A DNA stretch of 64,000 nt, from NCBI GenBank assembly GCA_963814805.1, contig CAWFER010000015.1:310001-374000 (forward strand), in the 5' to 3' direction. The stretch is from AP-15 sp963814805 (GTDB lineage Bacteria; Pseudomonadota; Alphaproteobacteria; ATCC43930; CGMCC-115725). Below the pieces are notes generated by a model that saw only the letters and a list, made by a program, of their open reading frames with translations, was not told where the DNA came from and searched no databases. The position numbers were made by a program, and so were the translations under genes. How positions within the stretch are numbered: position 1 is the stretch's first letter; the number at the start of each line of letters is the position of its first letter. Below, piece by piece: positions 26,509 through 35,051 of this stretch.

Positions 26509-27793
26509 GGAGACCTCCAAAAACCTCGTAATTTTAGCGGGTTCGTGATTTGATGAGCGGGGTCTGCGCTGGGGGGCGGAGATGCGCGGTCAGGCGGGAT
26601 TTTTCGACGTTGACGAGCGGCTGAAGCAGCTCTCGGCCAAAGGCGACAGCTTGGAGCGGCTGAGCGCGGTGATCGATTTCGAACTGTTTCGGGCGGATCT
26701 GGAGCGGGCGGTGCCGCGCGCGGACCGCGCGAAAGGCGGGCGGCCGCCGTTCGATCACGTGCTGATGTTCAAGGCGCTGATCCTGCAGGTCAGCCACAAT
26801 TTGTCGGACGAGCGGACAGAGTATCTGATCCGCGACCGGCTGTCGTTTATGCGCTTTCTCGGCCTGGGGCTGGCCGACATCGTGCCGGACGCCAACACGA
26901 TCTGGACCTTCCGCGAGGCGCTGACGCGCGCCCGGATCGCCGGGAAACCGGCGATCGAGGTTGTGTTCGAGCGCTTTGATGCGGCGCTGGCGGCGGCCGG
27001 CTTTCTGGCGATGAGCGGCCAGATCATCGACGCCTCGATCGTCGCCGCGCCGAAGCAGCGCAACACCGAGGACGAGAAGCGCGACATCAAGGAAGGCCGC
27101 ATTCCGCCGCAATGGGCGGCGAAGCCGGCCAAGCTGCGCCAGAAAGACCGCGACGCGCGCTGGACGGTCAAATACACCAAGGCCAAGCCGAGCGCAGACG
27201 GCGCACCGCGCCTCGATCTCGCGGTCCCGGCCTTCGGCTATAAGAACCATATCGGCATCGACCGCCGGCATCGCCTGATCCGCCGCTGGAGGGTCACCGA
27301 TGCAGCCCGCCACGACGGGGCCTTGCTGCCCGAGTTGATCGATCCGAACAACACCGCCAGCGAGGTGTGGGCCGACACCGCCTATCGCTCTCAGGCCAAC
27401 GAGAAGTTCCTCACCGGCCGGCTGCTGCGCTCGCAGATCCACCGCAAAAAGCCAAAAGGCAAGCCGATGCCGCGCCGCACCGCCCGGGCCAATGCCCGCA
27501 AGTCGGCGGTGCGTTCGGCGGTCGAGCACGTTTTTGCCCGCCAGAAGGGCCCGATGGGCCTGTTCATCCGCACCATCGGCTTGGCTCGAGCAAGGACCAA
27601 GATCGGCCTCACCAACCTCACCTACAACATGCAGCGGATGGTTTGGCTGGCTGCCCAGACCGCACCAACCTGACCCGAAAATCCGCTACCACAGCCGGCC
27701 GCGCCCCAGCACACCGATCGCCCTAACCAAACCGGTCACGGCACAGCCAATGCCCAGCTCTTCCGTCAAGACGCGCGGTTATTGGAGGTCTCC
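26509..27793. mobile_element. complete IS5-family-like insertion sequence, 1285 bp
   Basis: Terminal inverted repeats of 20 bases match at 18 positions (26509-26528 and 27774-27793, each beginning GGAGACCTCCAA when read inward). A 4-bp target duplication AGTT flanks both ends (26505-26508 and 27794-27797). One intact transposase gene fills the element. The intact ends and gene suggest a recent and possibly still active insertion. Confidence 0.88.
26582..27673 (+). CDS. IS5-family DDE transposase
   Basis: 363 residues, intact. N-terminal DUF772-type region (KGGRPPFDHVLMFKALILQ near 59; MRFLGLGLADIVPDANTIW near 97), then the DDE catalytic core: first Asp in SGQIIDASIVAAPKQRN near 148, second Asp in EVWADTAYRSQAN near 260, and Glu in VRSAVEHVFARQKG near 312, followed by YNMQRMVWLAA. 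This is the typical IS5/IS4-superfamily order. The gene lies inside the inverted repeats described above. Confidence 0.93.
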   Translation: MRGQAGFFDVDERLKQLSAKGDSLERLSAVIDFELFRADLERAVPRADRAKGGRPPFDHVLMFKALILQVSHNLSDERTEYLIRDRLSFMRFLGLGLADIVPDANTIWTFREALTRARIAGKPAIEVVFERFDAALAAAGFLAMSGQIIDASIVAAPKQRNTEDEKRDIKEGRIPPQWAAKPAKLRQKDRDARWTVKYTKAKPSADGAPRLDLAVPAFGYKNHIGIDRRHRLIRRWRVTDAARHDGALLPELIDPNNTASEVWADTAYRSQANEKFLTGRLLRSQIHRKKPKGKPMPRRTARANARKSAVRSAVEHVFARQKGPMGLFIRTIGLARARTKIGLTNLTYNMQRMVWLAAQTAPT

Positions 27794-27826
27794 AGTTGAC
27801 GGCGGAATGCGCTGCGCTGTAGTTTG

Positions 27827-28243
27827 TTACCGTCGAAACAGCGAAAATATCAGTTCCCATACCGTTGCGCGAACCGCCGTCCTTACGACCAGCTCTCCAA
27901 TACCTTGGCGCTGATAAATGTGGGGTTGCGAGGGGACACTCACATCTAACCCCAATCTTCGTAGAAATAGATCGGGGCTTTTCTCACATTCTTTAGATAA
28001 ATATAAGTATTCTTCTTCTACCATACCTTTAAAAGATGCTCCTTTCTCTGGAGACATCAACGAGGCAGTCGCCTCAATCCGGTCAAAGAAGCGTTTACTG
28101 AACTGAAACGTCTCTTCCTGGGATTGCTCGGGAGTAAGATGAGGTTGCGTTTCAATGATATTGCGGTGGTACAAGAATTGCGATTGAAAGAAATCCTCCA
28201 CCATCTGCCGAACAGTGGCCCTATCCACCGTCATTTCGGACAT
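27827..28243 (-). CDS. AT-rich orphan gene of unknown function within the queA-tgt insert
   Basis: 138 residues from ATG 28243, which has AGAGG seven bases upstream; ATG 28234 is an alternative. The base composition is clearly lower in GC than the surroundings, with many A- and T-ending codons (for example 27970-28040), so it was probably acquired. The product is charged, mostly helical, with SEMTVDRATVRQMVEDFFQ at the start and a hydrophobic C-terminal helix VVRTAVRATVWELIFSLF. I recognise no family. It stops 33 bases from the end of the IS element and is not interrupted by it. Confidence 0.65.
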   Translation of the reverse strand: MSEMTVDRATVRQMVEDFFQSQFLYHRNIIETQPHLTPEQSQEETFQFSKRFFDRIEATASLMSPEKGASFKGMVEEEYLYLSKECEKSPDLFLRRLGLDVSVPSQPHIYQRQGIGELVVRTAVRATVWELIFSLFRR

Positions 28244-28390
28244 TTCAAGCCTCTTTTCTCGCGAGACGCATCCCGAAGGCAACTAGCAGCACCCCCGTCA
28301 ATATCTCGTCTAACTGTCGTCCTCACGAGAATGCGGTTTGATGTAGGTCCGACGATCACAAAATCCGTCGGCGTGAATCGCACCTTGGGG

Positions 28391-29437
28391 TCAATCTGCC
28401 CGTTCGATCAGGCAGGCGTCGCCGTAGGAGAAGAAGCGGTAATGCTCGGCGATGGCGTGGGCATAGGCGGATTTGATCCGGTCGAGGCCGGCCAAGGCGG
28501 CGACCAGCATCAGGAGGGTCGAGCGCGGCAGGTGGAAGTTGGTCAGCAGCACGTCGACCGCGCGGAAACGGTAGCCGGGGAGGATGAACAGCCGGGTTTC
28601 GCCGGCGAAGGGCTGCACCTCGCCGGTCTCGGCCGCGGCGGCTTCGAGGAGGCGCAGGCTGGTCGTGCCGATGGCGATGATGCGGCCGCCGGCGCGCCGG
28701 GCGGCGGCGATGCGCAGGGCGGTCTCGGTCGAGAGGACGCCGCATTCGCCGTGCATGTGGTGGTCGCGCGGGTCGTCGGTTTTGACCGACAGAAAGGTGC
28801 CGGGGCCGACATGCAGGGTGAGGCTGGCGAGACCGATGCCGCTTCGCGACAAGGCTTCGACCAGGGAAGGGGTGAAATGCAGGCCGGCGGTGGGGGCGGC
28901 GACCGCACCCTCGGCGCGGGCGAAGATCGTCTGGTAATCGGCCCGGTCGCGCGGGTCGCCGCCGCGGGCGCGCTTGATGTAGGGCGGCAACGGCATAGCA
29001 CCATGGCGGGCGAGTGCGGCGCGCAACGCCTCGCCTTCGCGATCGAATTGCAGGGAGAGGTCGCCCTCGGGGTGCTTTTGCGTGACGGTCGCCGAGAAAT
29101 TCTCGGCGAAGTCGAGACGGTCGCCGGGGCGCAGCCGTCTCGCGCCTTTGGCAAACCCGCGCCATGACCCGCCGCCGTCGTCGCGGTGGAGAGTGATCTC
29201 GACGCTTGCGGCGCCGCGCCGGGCCACGAGGCGGGCCGGGATCACCTTGGTGTCGTTGCAGACGATGAGATCGCCCGGGCGCAACAGCGAGGGCAGGTCG
29301 GCGATATGGCGGTCCGCCAAGGCTCCTGCCGCCGGGACATGCAGCAGGCGCGCCGCCTCGCGCGGCTCGCACGGGTGCTCGGCAATCAGATCGCGCGGCA
29401 GCGGAAAATCGAAATCGTCGAGATGCATTGCCGGCAT
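28391..29437 (-). CDS. queA: S-adenosylmethionine:tRNA ribosyltransferase-isomerase
   Basis: 348 residues, full length. QueA transfers and isomerises the ribosyl part of SAM onto preQ1 in tRNA, giving epoxyqueuosine for QueG. Family motifs: DFPLPRDLIAEHPCEPREAARLL near 10, VCNDTKVIPARLVARR near 59, MPLPPYIKRARGGDPRDRADYQTIFA near 147, VAAPTAGLHFTPSLVEAL near 180, LHVGPGTFLSVKTDD near 208, HGECGVLSTE near 228, AIGTTSLRLLE near 255 and LTNFHLPRSTLLMLVAAL near 301. ATG 29428 is an equally possible start. It is separated from tgt by the insert at 26144-28390, and its last codons are duplicated at 26112-26143. Confidence 0.97.
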   Translation of the reverse strand: MPAMHLDDFDFPLPRDLIAEHPCEPREAARLLHVPAAGALADRHIADLPSLLRPGDLIVCNDTKVIPARLVARRGAASVEITLHRDDGGGSWRGFAKGARRLRPGDRLDFAENFSATVTQKHPEGDLSLQFDREGEALRAALARHGAMPLPPYIKRARGGDPRDRADYQTIFARAEGAVAAPTAGLHFTPSLVEALSRSGIGLASLTLHVGPGTFLSVKTDDPRDHHMHGECGVLSTETALRIAAARRAGGRIIAIGTTSLRLLEAAAAETGEVQPFAGETRLFILPGYRFRAVDVLLTNFHLPRSTLLMLVAALAGLDRIKSAYAHAIAEHYRFFSYGDACLIERAD

Positions 29438-29538
29438 TGCCCGAAATAGGAGCCGGCGGTGCGCCGCGTCAACCGGGCGACGCCTGGTTTGGCATCGCCG
29501 GTATAAAACACATGTATTTATCGTTTTAAAATCCGTAT

Positions 29539-29557
29539 TGACATTTATCTCATGTCA
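29539..29557. promoter_or_regulatory. perfect dyad operator candidate upstream of the sulfite reductase gene
   Basis: TGACAT and ATGTCA are perfect inverted six-base arms separated by seven bases, inside an AT-rich island (29505-29560) of an otherwise GC-rich region. It lies 58 bases before the sulfite reductase ATG and between divergent genes. It could be the site of a sulfur-responsive regulator; no regulator gene is adjacent. Confidence 0.5.
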
Positions 29558-29614
29558 TAATTGACTGAAGCCCATCGGGCGGCTGCAAAATACCGCCGTG
29601 CAGCAGAGGGCGAT

Positions 29615-31338
29615 ATGGCGCAGATCGACAGCATCTCCAAGGCCGAGGCGGTCAAGCAGCAGAGCCGCCACTTGCGCGGCCATCATCGCCCGCGACCTCG
29701 CCGACACCAGCGCGCCGTTCGACAAGGAGGGCTATTCGCTGCTCAAATTTCACGGCGTCTATCAGGGCTATGACCGCGACACCGCCACCGCGCGCAAGCA
29801 GCGCGGCGACGACAAGATCTGGCAGTTCATGGTCCGGGTGCGGATTCCGGGCGGGCGGCTCACGGCCGAGCAATATCTCGGCCTCGACCGGATCGCCGAA
29901 AGCTGGGCCGACGGGTCGCTGCGGATCACCACCCGGCAGAGCATCCAGTTCCACGGCGTCGTCAAATCCGGATTGAAGGCCGCGATCGGCGCGGTCGACG
30001 GCGCGCTGCTGACGACCCTGGCGGCGTGCGGCGATGTCGTGCGCACGGTGACGACGGTGCCGGCGCCGATCCGCGACCCGGTCCACGACCGGCTCGAAGC
30101 CGACGCAAGGCGGCTGTCGACCCATCTGCTGCCGCAGACCGGCGCCTATCACGAGATCTGGGTGGACGGCGAGAAATGGCCGGACGAGGCGGCGACGGCC
30201 GAACCCGCCGACCCGCTCTATGGCGAGCGCTATCTGCCGCGCAAATTCAAGATCGGGCTGGCGATCCCCGAGGACAACACGATCGACGTCTTGACCAACG
30301 ATCTGGCGATCGTGCCGGTCTGGGAGGGCGAGCGGCTTCAGGGCTACGATTTTCTGCTCGGCGGCGGCCACGGCATGACCCACAACATGCCCAAGACCTA
30401 CCCGCGGCTCGCCACCCCGGTCGCCTTTATCGAGCCCGACGACCTGCTCGAAGCCGCGGCGGCGGTGGTGCGGCTGCATCGCGACCACGGCGACCGCGGC
30501 AACCGCCGCCATGCCCGGCTCAAATACGTGATCGCCGAGAACGGCGAGGAGTGGGCGCGCGCTCGGCTTTCGGAATATCTCGGCAAGGAGCTCGCGCCGT
30601 GCCGGCCATTGCCGCCATTATCGGTGCCCGACCACCTCGGCTGGCACGAGCAGGGCGACGGCAGGCTCTATCTCGGCATCCCGGTGGCGAGCGGGCGCAT
30701 CGCCGACGGCGACGGCGGCGCAAATCCGCACCGCGCTGCGCGAGATCGTCACCCGCTTCGGCTGCGACCCGATCCTGATGCCGAGCCAGGACATCATCCT
30801 GAGCGAGATCGAGCCGCGGGACCGCGAGGCGATCGCGGCGATGCTGCGCGCGCACGGGGTGCGCCTCGCCGAGGATCTGTTGCCGGCCCGGCGCTGGGCG
30901 CTCGCCTGCCCGGCTCTGCCGACCTGCGGGCTCGCGCTGACCGAGGCCGAGCGGGTGCGCGACGATATCGTCGGCATGATCGAAGAGAGCCTCGCCCGCT
31001 ACGGGCTCGAGCGCGAGCGGCTCAGCATCCGCATCACCGGCTGCCCCAATGGCTGCGCCCGGCCTTATACCGGCGATATCGGCATCGTCGGCCGGATGCC
31101 GGGCTATTACGCGCTGTTCGTCGGCGGCGATTTCGCCGGGACGCGGCTCAACACATTGATCGCCGACAAGGTGGCCTTCGCCGAAATCGGCGCGGCGTTC
31201 GACCCGCTGTTCGCCCGCTTCGCCGCGGACCGCCGGCCGGGCGAAGGCTTTGGCGATTTCTGCCATCGCCTCGGCGTGCCGGCGTTGCAGCAAGTGTTGG
31301 CCGACGAAACCGGAGCGCGGTCTTATGCTGCCGATTAG
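29615..31338 (+). CDS. assimilatory sulfite/nitrite reductase hemoprotein, two frameshifts
   Basis: Corrected length is about 573 residues. It reduces sulfite to sulfide (or nitrite to ammonia) with siroheme and a 4Fe-4S cluster. ATG 29615 follows AGAGGG at 29605-29610 and gives MAQIDSISKAEAVKQQSRHL. One extra base near 29680 shifts to the frame of LLKFHGVYQGYDRD and DGSLRITTRQSIQFHGV; a second near 30715 shifts to the C-terminal frame. The cluster/siroheme cysteines are visible in LACPALPTC and RITGCPNGCARPYTGDIGIVG. Both breaks look like single extra bases. It overlaps the siroheme gene that follows. Sulfite and nitrite reductases cannot be told apart with certainty here, but the neighbour set fits sulfur assimilation. 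Confidence 0.88.
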
Positions 31339-31942
31339 CGTCGATCTGGCGCAGGTCCGGGCGATGCTGGTCGGCGACGGCGCCGCGGCCGAGCGGCGTC
31401 TGGCGCTGCTCGACGAGGCCGGGGCCGGCATGCTCGACATCTACGCCCCGGCGCCCGAGCCCGCGCTGGCCGCGATGGCCGGCGCGAGGCTGCGGCGGCG
31501 ATGGCCGCTGCCGGCCGAGATCGCGCGGGCGCAGCTGGTATTTGTCGCCGGGGTCGCCGATCCGGCAGCGAGCGAGATCCGCCGGGCGGCGCAGGCCGCC
31601 GGGGTGCTGATCAATGTCGAGGACGACCGCCGCCGCAGCGATTTTCATTCGGCCGCGGTGTTCCGGCGCGGCGATCTGGCCGTGGCGATCTCGACCAACG
31701 GCAAGAGCCCCGGGCTCGCGGCGCTGATGCGGCGGATGCTGGAGGAGCGCTTTGGCCGCGAATGGGAGGTCCGGCTGGAGCGGCTCGCGGCATTGCGCCA
31801 GGGCTGGCGCGAGGCCGGCGCCGGCACGGCGGCGATCGGCCGCTGGACGCGTGAATTGGTCGACCGGTGCTGCTGGCTCGACCCGCCGGCAGCGGCCGAG
31901 ATTGCTGACGCTTCCCATGACCGGCCGCGCCCGATACCCTGA
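31325..31942 (+). CDS. siroheme synthase N-terminal domain protein (precorrin-2 dehydrogenase/ferrochelatase type)
   Basis: 205 residues. It corresponds to the CysG N-terminal (Met8p-like) domain: LPISVDLAQVRAMLVGDGAAAERRLALLDEAGA at the start is the NAD-binding region, QLVFVAGVADPAASEIRRAAQ near 80, LINVEDDRRRSDFHSAAVFRRGDLAVAISTNGKSPGLA near 99-137. The enzyme oxidises precorrin-2 to sirohydrochlorin and inserts iron to make siroheme, the cofactor of the upstream reductase. The uroporphyrinogen methyltransferase part of CysG is absent. Start ATG 31325 overlaps the end of the reductase gene by 14 bases, so the two are coupled. Confidence 0.85.
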   Translation: MLPISVDLAQVRAMLVGDGAAAERRLALLDEAGAGMLDIYAPAPEPALAAMAGARLRRRWPLPAEIARAQLVFVAGVADPAASEIRRAAQAAGVLINVEDDRRRSDFHSAAVFRRGDLAVAISTNGKSPGLAALMRRMLEERFGREWEVRLERLAALRQGWREAGAGTAAIGRWTRELVDRCCWLDPPAAAEIADASHDRPRPIP

Positions 31943-31976
31943 GCGCCATTCAGGCGTCTGATTGGAGGATCCGGCA

Positions 31977-32832
31977 ATGGCGGTCATCGCGATCATCGCC
32001 CAAGGCATGATGGGGGCCGGAATCGGCCGGCGGCTGCACGATAATGGCGCGCAGGTGCGCACCTTGCTGTCGGGGCGCAGTGCGGCCAGCGCCGAGCGGG
32101 CGCGGCTGGCGGGCATGGAGCCGGCGGCGGACGAGCGCGCGCTGCTTGCCGGCGCCGATTTCTTCCTGTCGGTCCTGCCGCCGGGCGAGGCCGAGACGCT
32201 GGCCCGGCAGCTGGCGCCGGCGCTGGCGGCGCTCGACCGCAAGCCCGTCTATCTCGACTGCAACGCGGTCAGCCCGCAGAGCGCCATCCGCATCGGCGAA
32301 ATCATCGGACCCACCGGCGCGCATTTCGTCGATGCCGGGATCATCGGCGGGCCGCCGCGGCCGGGATATGACGGGCCGTCGATCTACGCCTCGGGCGAGC
32401 ATGTGCGCGAGGCGCTGCCGCTGCGCGATTGGGGGATCAATCTGCGCGCGCATCGACGGGCCGGTGGGCGCGGCCTCGGCGATGAAGATGTCCTATGCCG
32501 GGATCACCAAGGGGACCACCGCGATCGGCTCGGCGATGCTGCTGGGGGCGGCGCGCTATGGCTGCGCCGAAGCGCTGATCGCCGAATTGTCGCACAGCCA
32601 GCCGCAGCTGCTCGGCTATTTCCGCGCCGGCGTGCCGCGCATGTACGACAAGGCCTATCGCTGGGTCGCCGAGATGGAGGAGATCTCGGACTTTCTGGAG
32701 AAAAACCCGCCGTCGCGCGACATCTATGCGGCGATCGCCCGGCTCTACCAGCATCTGGCCGCGGCGCACGCGGACAGCAAGCCCGGCGCCGACAACGCGG
32801 TCAAAACGCTGGGCCGGGTCCTCGGCCGATAG
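31977..32832 (+). CDS. NAD(P)-dependent 6-phosphogluconate-dehydrogenase-like oxidoreductase, one frameshift
   Basis: Corrected length is about 284 residues. The N-terminal Rossmann part has IAQGMMGAGIGRRLHDNG near residue 7 (a variant of the usual GxGxMG) and LDCNAVSP near 95. The C-terminal part (frame of 32460-32832) is a DUF1932-type helical domain with RIDGPVGAASAMKMSYAGITKG and ELSHSQPQLLGYF. One extra base in the GCGCGCG run at 32444-32451 separates the two. GGAGG at 31966-31970 supports the start. The family is related to beta-hydroxyacid dehydrogenases; the substrate is unknown. Confidence 0.82.
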
Positions 32833-32855
32833 ATCGGCCCGGTCACCCGCCGGCC

Positions 32856-33251
32856 ATGGGCAAGATTGCCGCGATTGTCGCCGGCTTGATGCTGAGCGCC
32901 TGCGCCGCCCCCCAGGGTGCGGCCGGCTGGGCGAAGCCGGGCGCCGACCAGGCGGCGACGTCGCGCGAGACTGGCCGCTGCCAGGCGCAGGCCGATGCGG
33001 CGCTGGCCAACCAGCAGGGGATCAACGAGGACATCACCGCGACCTTGGGCCGCAATTGGCAGCTCAGCCGGACTACGCCGGTGGTTGACCAGTCGATGCG
33101 TCGGCAGGCCGCGAGCTACGCCCAACAGGTCTTTGACGACTGCATGCACGCCAAGGGGTTCAACCCAAGGCCGGCTGACCCCTCACCCCCTCAGATGGCG
33201 GCGCTCAGGGCCATCCCCACGGCCCCCAATCCCAATTCTGCTGGTTCATGA
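32856..33251 (+). CDS. small lipoprotein of unknown function
   Basis: 131 residues. Signal sequence MGKIAAIVAGLMLSACA with lipobox LSAC. The mature part is mostly helical with conserved-looking GRCQAQADAALANQQG, an RNWQLSRTTPVVDQ segment, and a second cysteine in FDDCMHAKGFNPRP. No family is recognised with certainty; similar small lipoproteins with this C-terminal DCMHAKGF motif occur in alphaproteobacteria. The 3' end overlaps by 47 bases with the convergent lipoprotein gene. Confidence 0.7.
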   Translation: MGKIAAIVAGLMLSACAAPQGAAGWAKPGADQAATSRETGRCQAQADAALANQQGINEDITATLGRNWQLSRTTPVVDQSMRRQAASYAQQVFDDCMHAKGFNPRPADPSPPQMAALRAIPTAPNPNSAGS

Positions 33252-33585
33252 TCGCGGTCATCTGCTGCTGGTTGGCGATCTGCCGGGCGAAGATTTCCTG
33301 CTTGTAGGCGTCCCAGTTCTGCTGGTTGCCGAGATAGAGGCAGTTGCAGTCGAGCGGGTCGGCGTAGAGGTAAACGAGATTGCCGTCTCTGACGCGGACC
33401 ACGAAGCGGTCGGCGGGCAGGGTCCTCATCGCCGCGATGCGATGCGGCAAATCCGCCGGCCGCACCTGAAATCCGGCGGCGGCGAGCAGGTCTTCCTTCT
33501 GCCCGACCTGCTGCTGTGGGCTGACGCACCCGGCGACGCCCAGCAGCGCCGCTGCGATGACGCCGAGACGAGTTGACCTGCTCAC
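33205..33585 (-). CDS. small lipoprotein ending in an aromatic WDWGPWGWP tail
   Basis: 126 residues from GTG 33585, which follows GGGGAGAG; longer starts in the same frame lack a ribosome binding site. Lipobox GVAGC places the lipidated cysteine near residue 20. Seen: ADLPHRIAAMRTLPADRFVVRVRDGNLVYLYADPLDCNCLYLG, then two N-Q-Q-N-W motifs and the C-terminus WDWGPWGWP. It should be an envelope lipoprotein; function is unknown. It overlaps the convergent lipoprotein gene tail to tail. Confidence 0.72.
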   Translation of the reverse strand: MSRSTRLGVIAAALLGVAGCVSPQQQVGQKEDLLAAAGFQVRPADLPHRIAAMRTLPADRFVVRVRDGNLVYLYADPLDCNCLYLGNQQNWDAYKQEIFARQIANQQQMTAIMNQQNWDWGPWGWP

Positions 33586-33711
33586 CCGAACTCTCCCCAA
33601 AACCGTTCGCCGACTGTAAGCGAGCATCGCCGCCCGGTGCAACACGGCAAGGCGCTGGGGCTCAGCGGCTGCACGCGCCGTTGGCGTCGACCAGCCGGCT
33701 CGCTTGGCGCT

Positions 33712-34766
33712 TCATGGCGCCGCCGGCGAGGCCTCGATCGTCGCCGGCTCGGCCGCAATTTCAGGCGGCGGCTGGGGGGTCAGGGCCACGCGCAGCAGGG
33801 TCAGGTGGCCGTGGAAGGCCGGGCGCTGGGTCGACAGCAACAGCTCGATCGGCCGATCGGGCAGGTCGCCGAGCGCCAGGGTCAGGCCGGTCTCGAACAC
33901 GCCGCTGCGGCCGGGATGAATGAGCGGCGTGAGCGCCGCCCGCATTCGCCTCGACGACAAAACCGTGCTCGGCGGCGTCGGGCGAGATCTCGACCGTCAC
34001 GGCGACCGACCAGATCGCCGGGGGCAGCATGATCTGCGGGCCGCGCAGCAGACAGCGCGCCCGGCCGGTGATGTCGACGCCGCCGGCGGCGGGCGGCTCC
34101 GCACGGTCGCCGACAAAGAACAGCTCGGGGCTCCAGACGATCGGTCCGAGATTGTCGGCGAAATCGTCGAGGCCGGATCCGATCGCGCCCTCGGCGAGCG
34201 CCCGCTCGCCCGGGGCGAGGGCGTCGCGCCATGCCGCCGATGCCGCCGGATCGGCAGCGGCGATGCCGGGTGCCGGGCCAAGGCCCGAATCGCCGCCAGG
34301 GACGGGACCAGCGTCGTCACCGCCGCTGCATAGCCCAGAGATGCTCGGCGATTCGTTCCGCCACGATCACCGGATCGTCGCGTCGGGCGTCGAGCACGAG
34401 CGCCCCCGGCATCGCGGCAAAAGAGCCGAGCGCGGCGCAGCTGCCGGCGACCAGCCGGGTTGCCGCCGCCAGCCCCAGCCCGCGGCGGCCGACCAGATCG
34501 GCGAGTGAGGCCCACGGATCGTCGCGCACGACGACGAACGGCCGGCCGGTCCCGGCCAGCGCGCGCCTGATCCGGCCGCCGGGATGGCGTGCGGCCACCA
34601 CGCCATGCGCGGTGCCGCCGCTGTGCAGCAAGGTGTGGGTGATCTCTTCGAAGGTATCGGCGGCGATCAAGGCGGCCGAGCCGAATTCGCGCCGGACGAG
34701 GCGCGTCGTCGCGCTCTCGCACCATTCGGCGAAGCGGCCCGGCAGACCGATCACGAAGAACAGCAT
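33712..34766 (-). pseudogene. divergent paralogue of the 35052 gene, broken by frameshifts
   Basis: Residues 1-149 (34766 down to 34320) give MLFFVIGLPGRFAEWCESAT, clearly homologous to the start of the 35052 protein (MIFLSIGLPSRFAEWCDGMI), with RLVAGSCAALGSFAAMPGAL also shared. After that the homology moves through other frames: AIRALARHP near 34270, then AAWRDALAPGERALAEGAI and FFVGDRAEPPAAGGVDITG (34220-33950), then FETGLTLALGDLPDRPIELL to the stop at 33712. Three indels (near 34330, 34255 and 33945) account for this, and the total span matches the 350-residue paralogue. Given the many indels in this window, it may be intact in the organism. The function is unknown; see the paralogue. Confidence 0.75.
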
Positions 34767-35051
34767 TCAACACCACAACGGCCTGCTTTAGCGAAGTCCT
34801 AGCGGATCTCGGCCGCGGGTGTCGAGAGCCGCCGGCCGGGCCAGGCCGATCCCGGCCCGATCGCTTGACCTCGGCCGGACTGCCGGCCATGCTGCCGAGC
34901 GCGGCCTCGTCTCGGGCGCGCCGGCGCGCCCGGTGACGCTGCTCATTGCTGGCGAAGGTCGGCGACGAGGCCCGCCGTTTCGGCGGGTGGGCGCGATATC
35001 GCGGTCTGCCCGGCGAGATCATCCGCAGCGAGACGACGCTGATCCAGTGCC

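Noticed and set aside
26509..28424. The tandem and inverted repeats as a CRISPR array
   Set aside because: The repeats occur in two or three copies without regular spacers and no cas genes are present anywhere in the window.
29538..29561. TTGACA followed by CATAAT as the promoter of the sulfite reductase gene
   Set aside because: The spacing between the hexamers is only 12 bases, too short for sigma70. The dyad in the same place is the better-supported feature.
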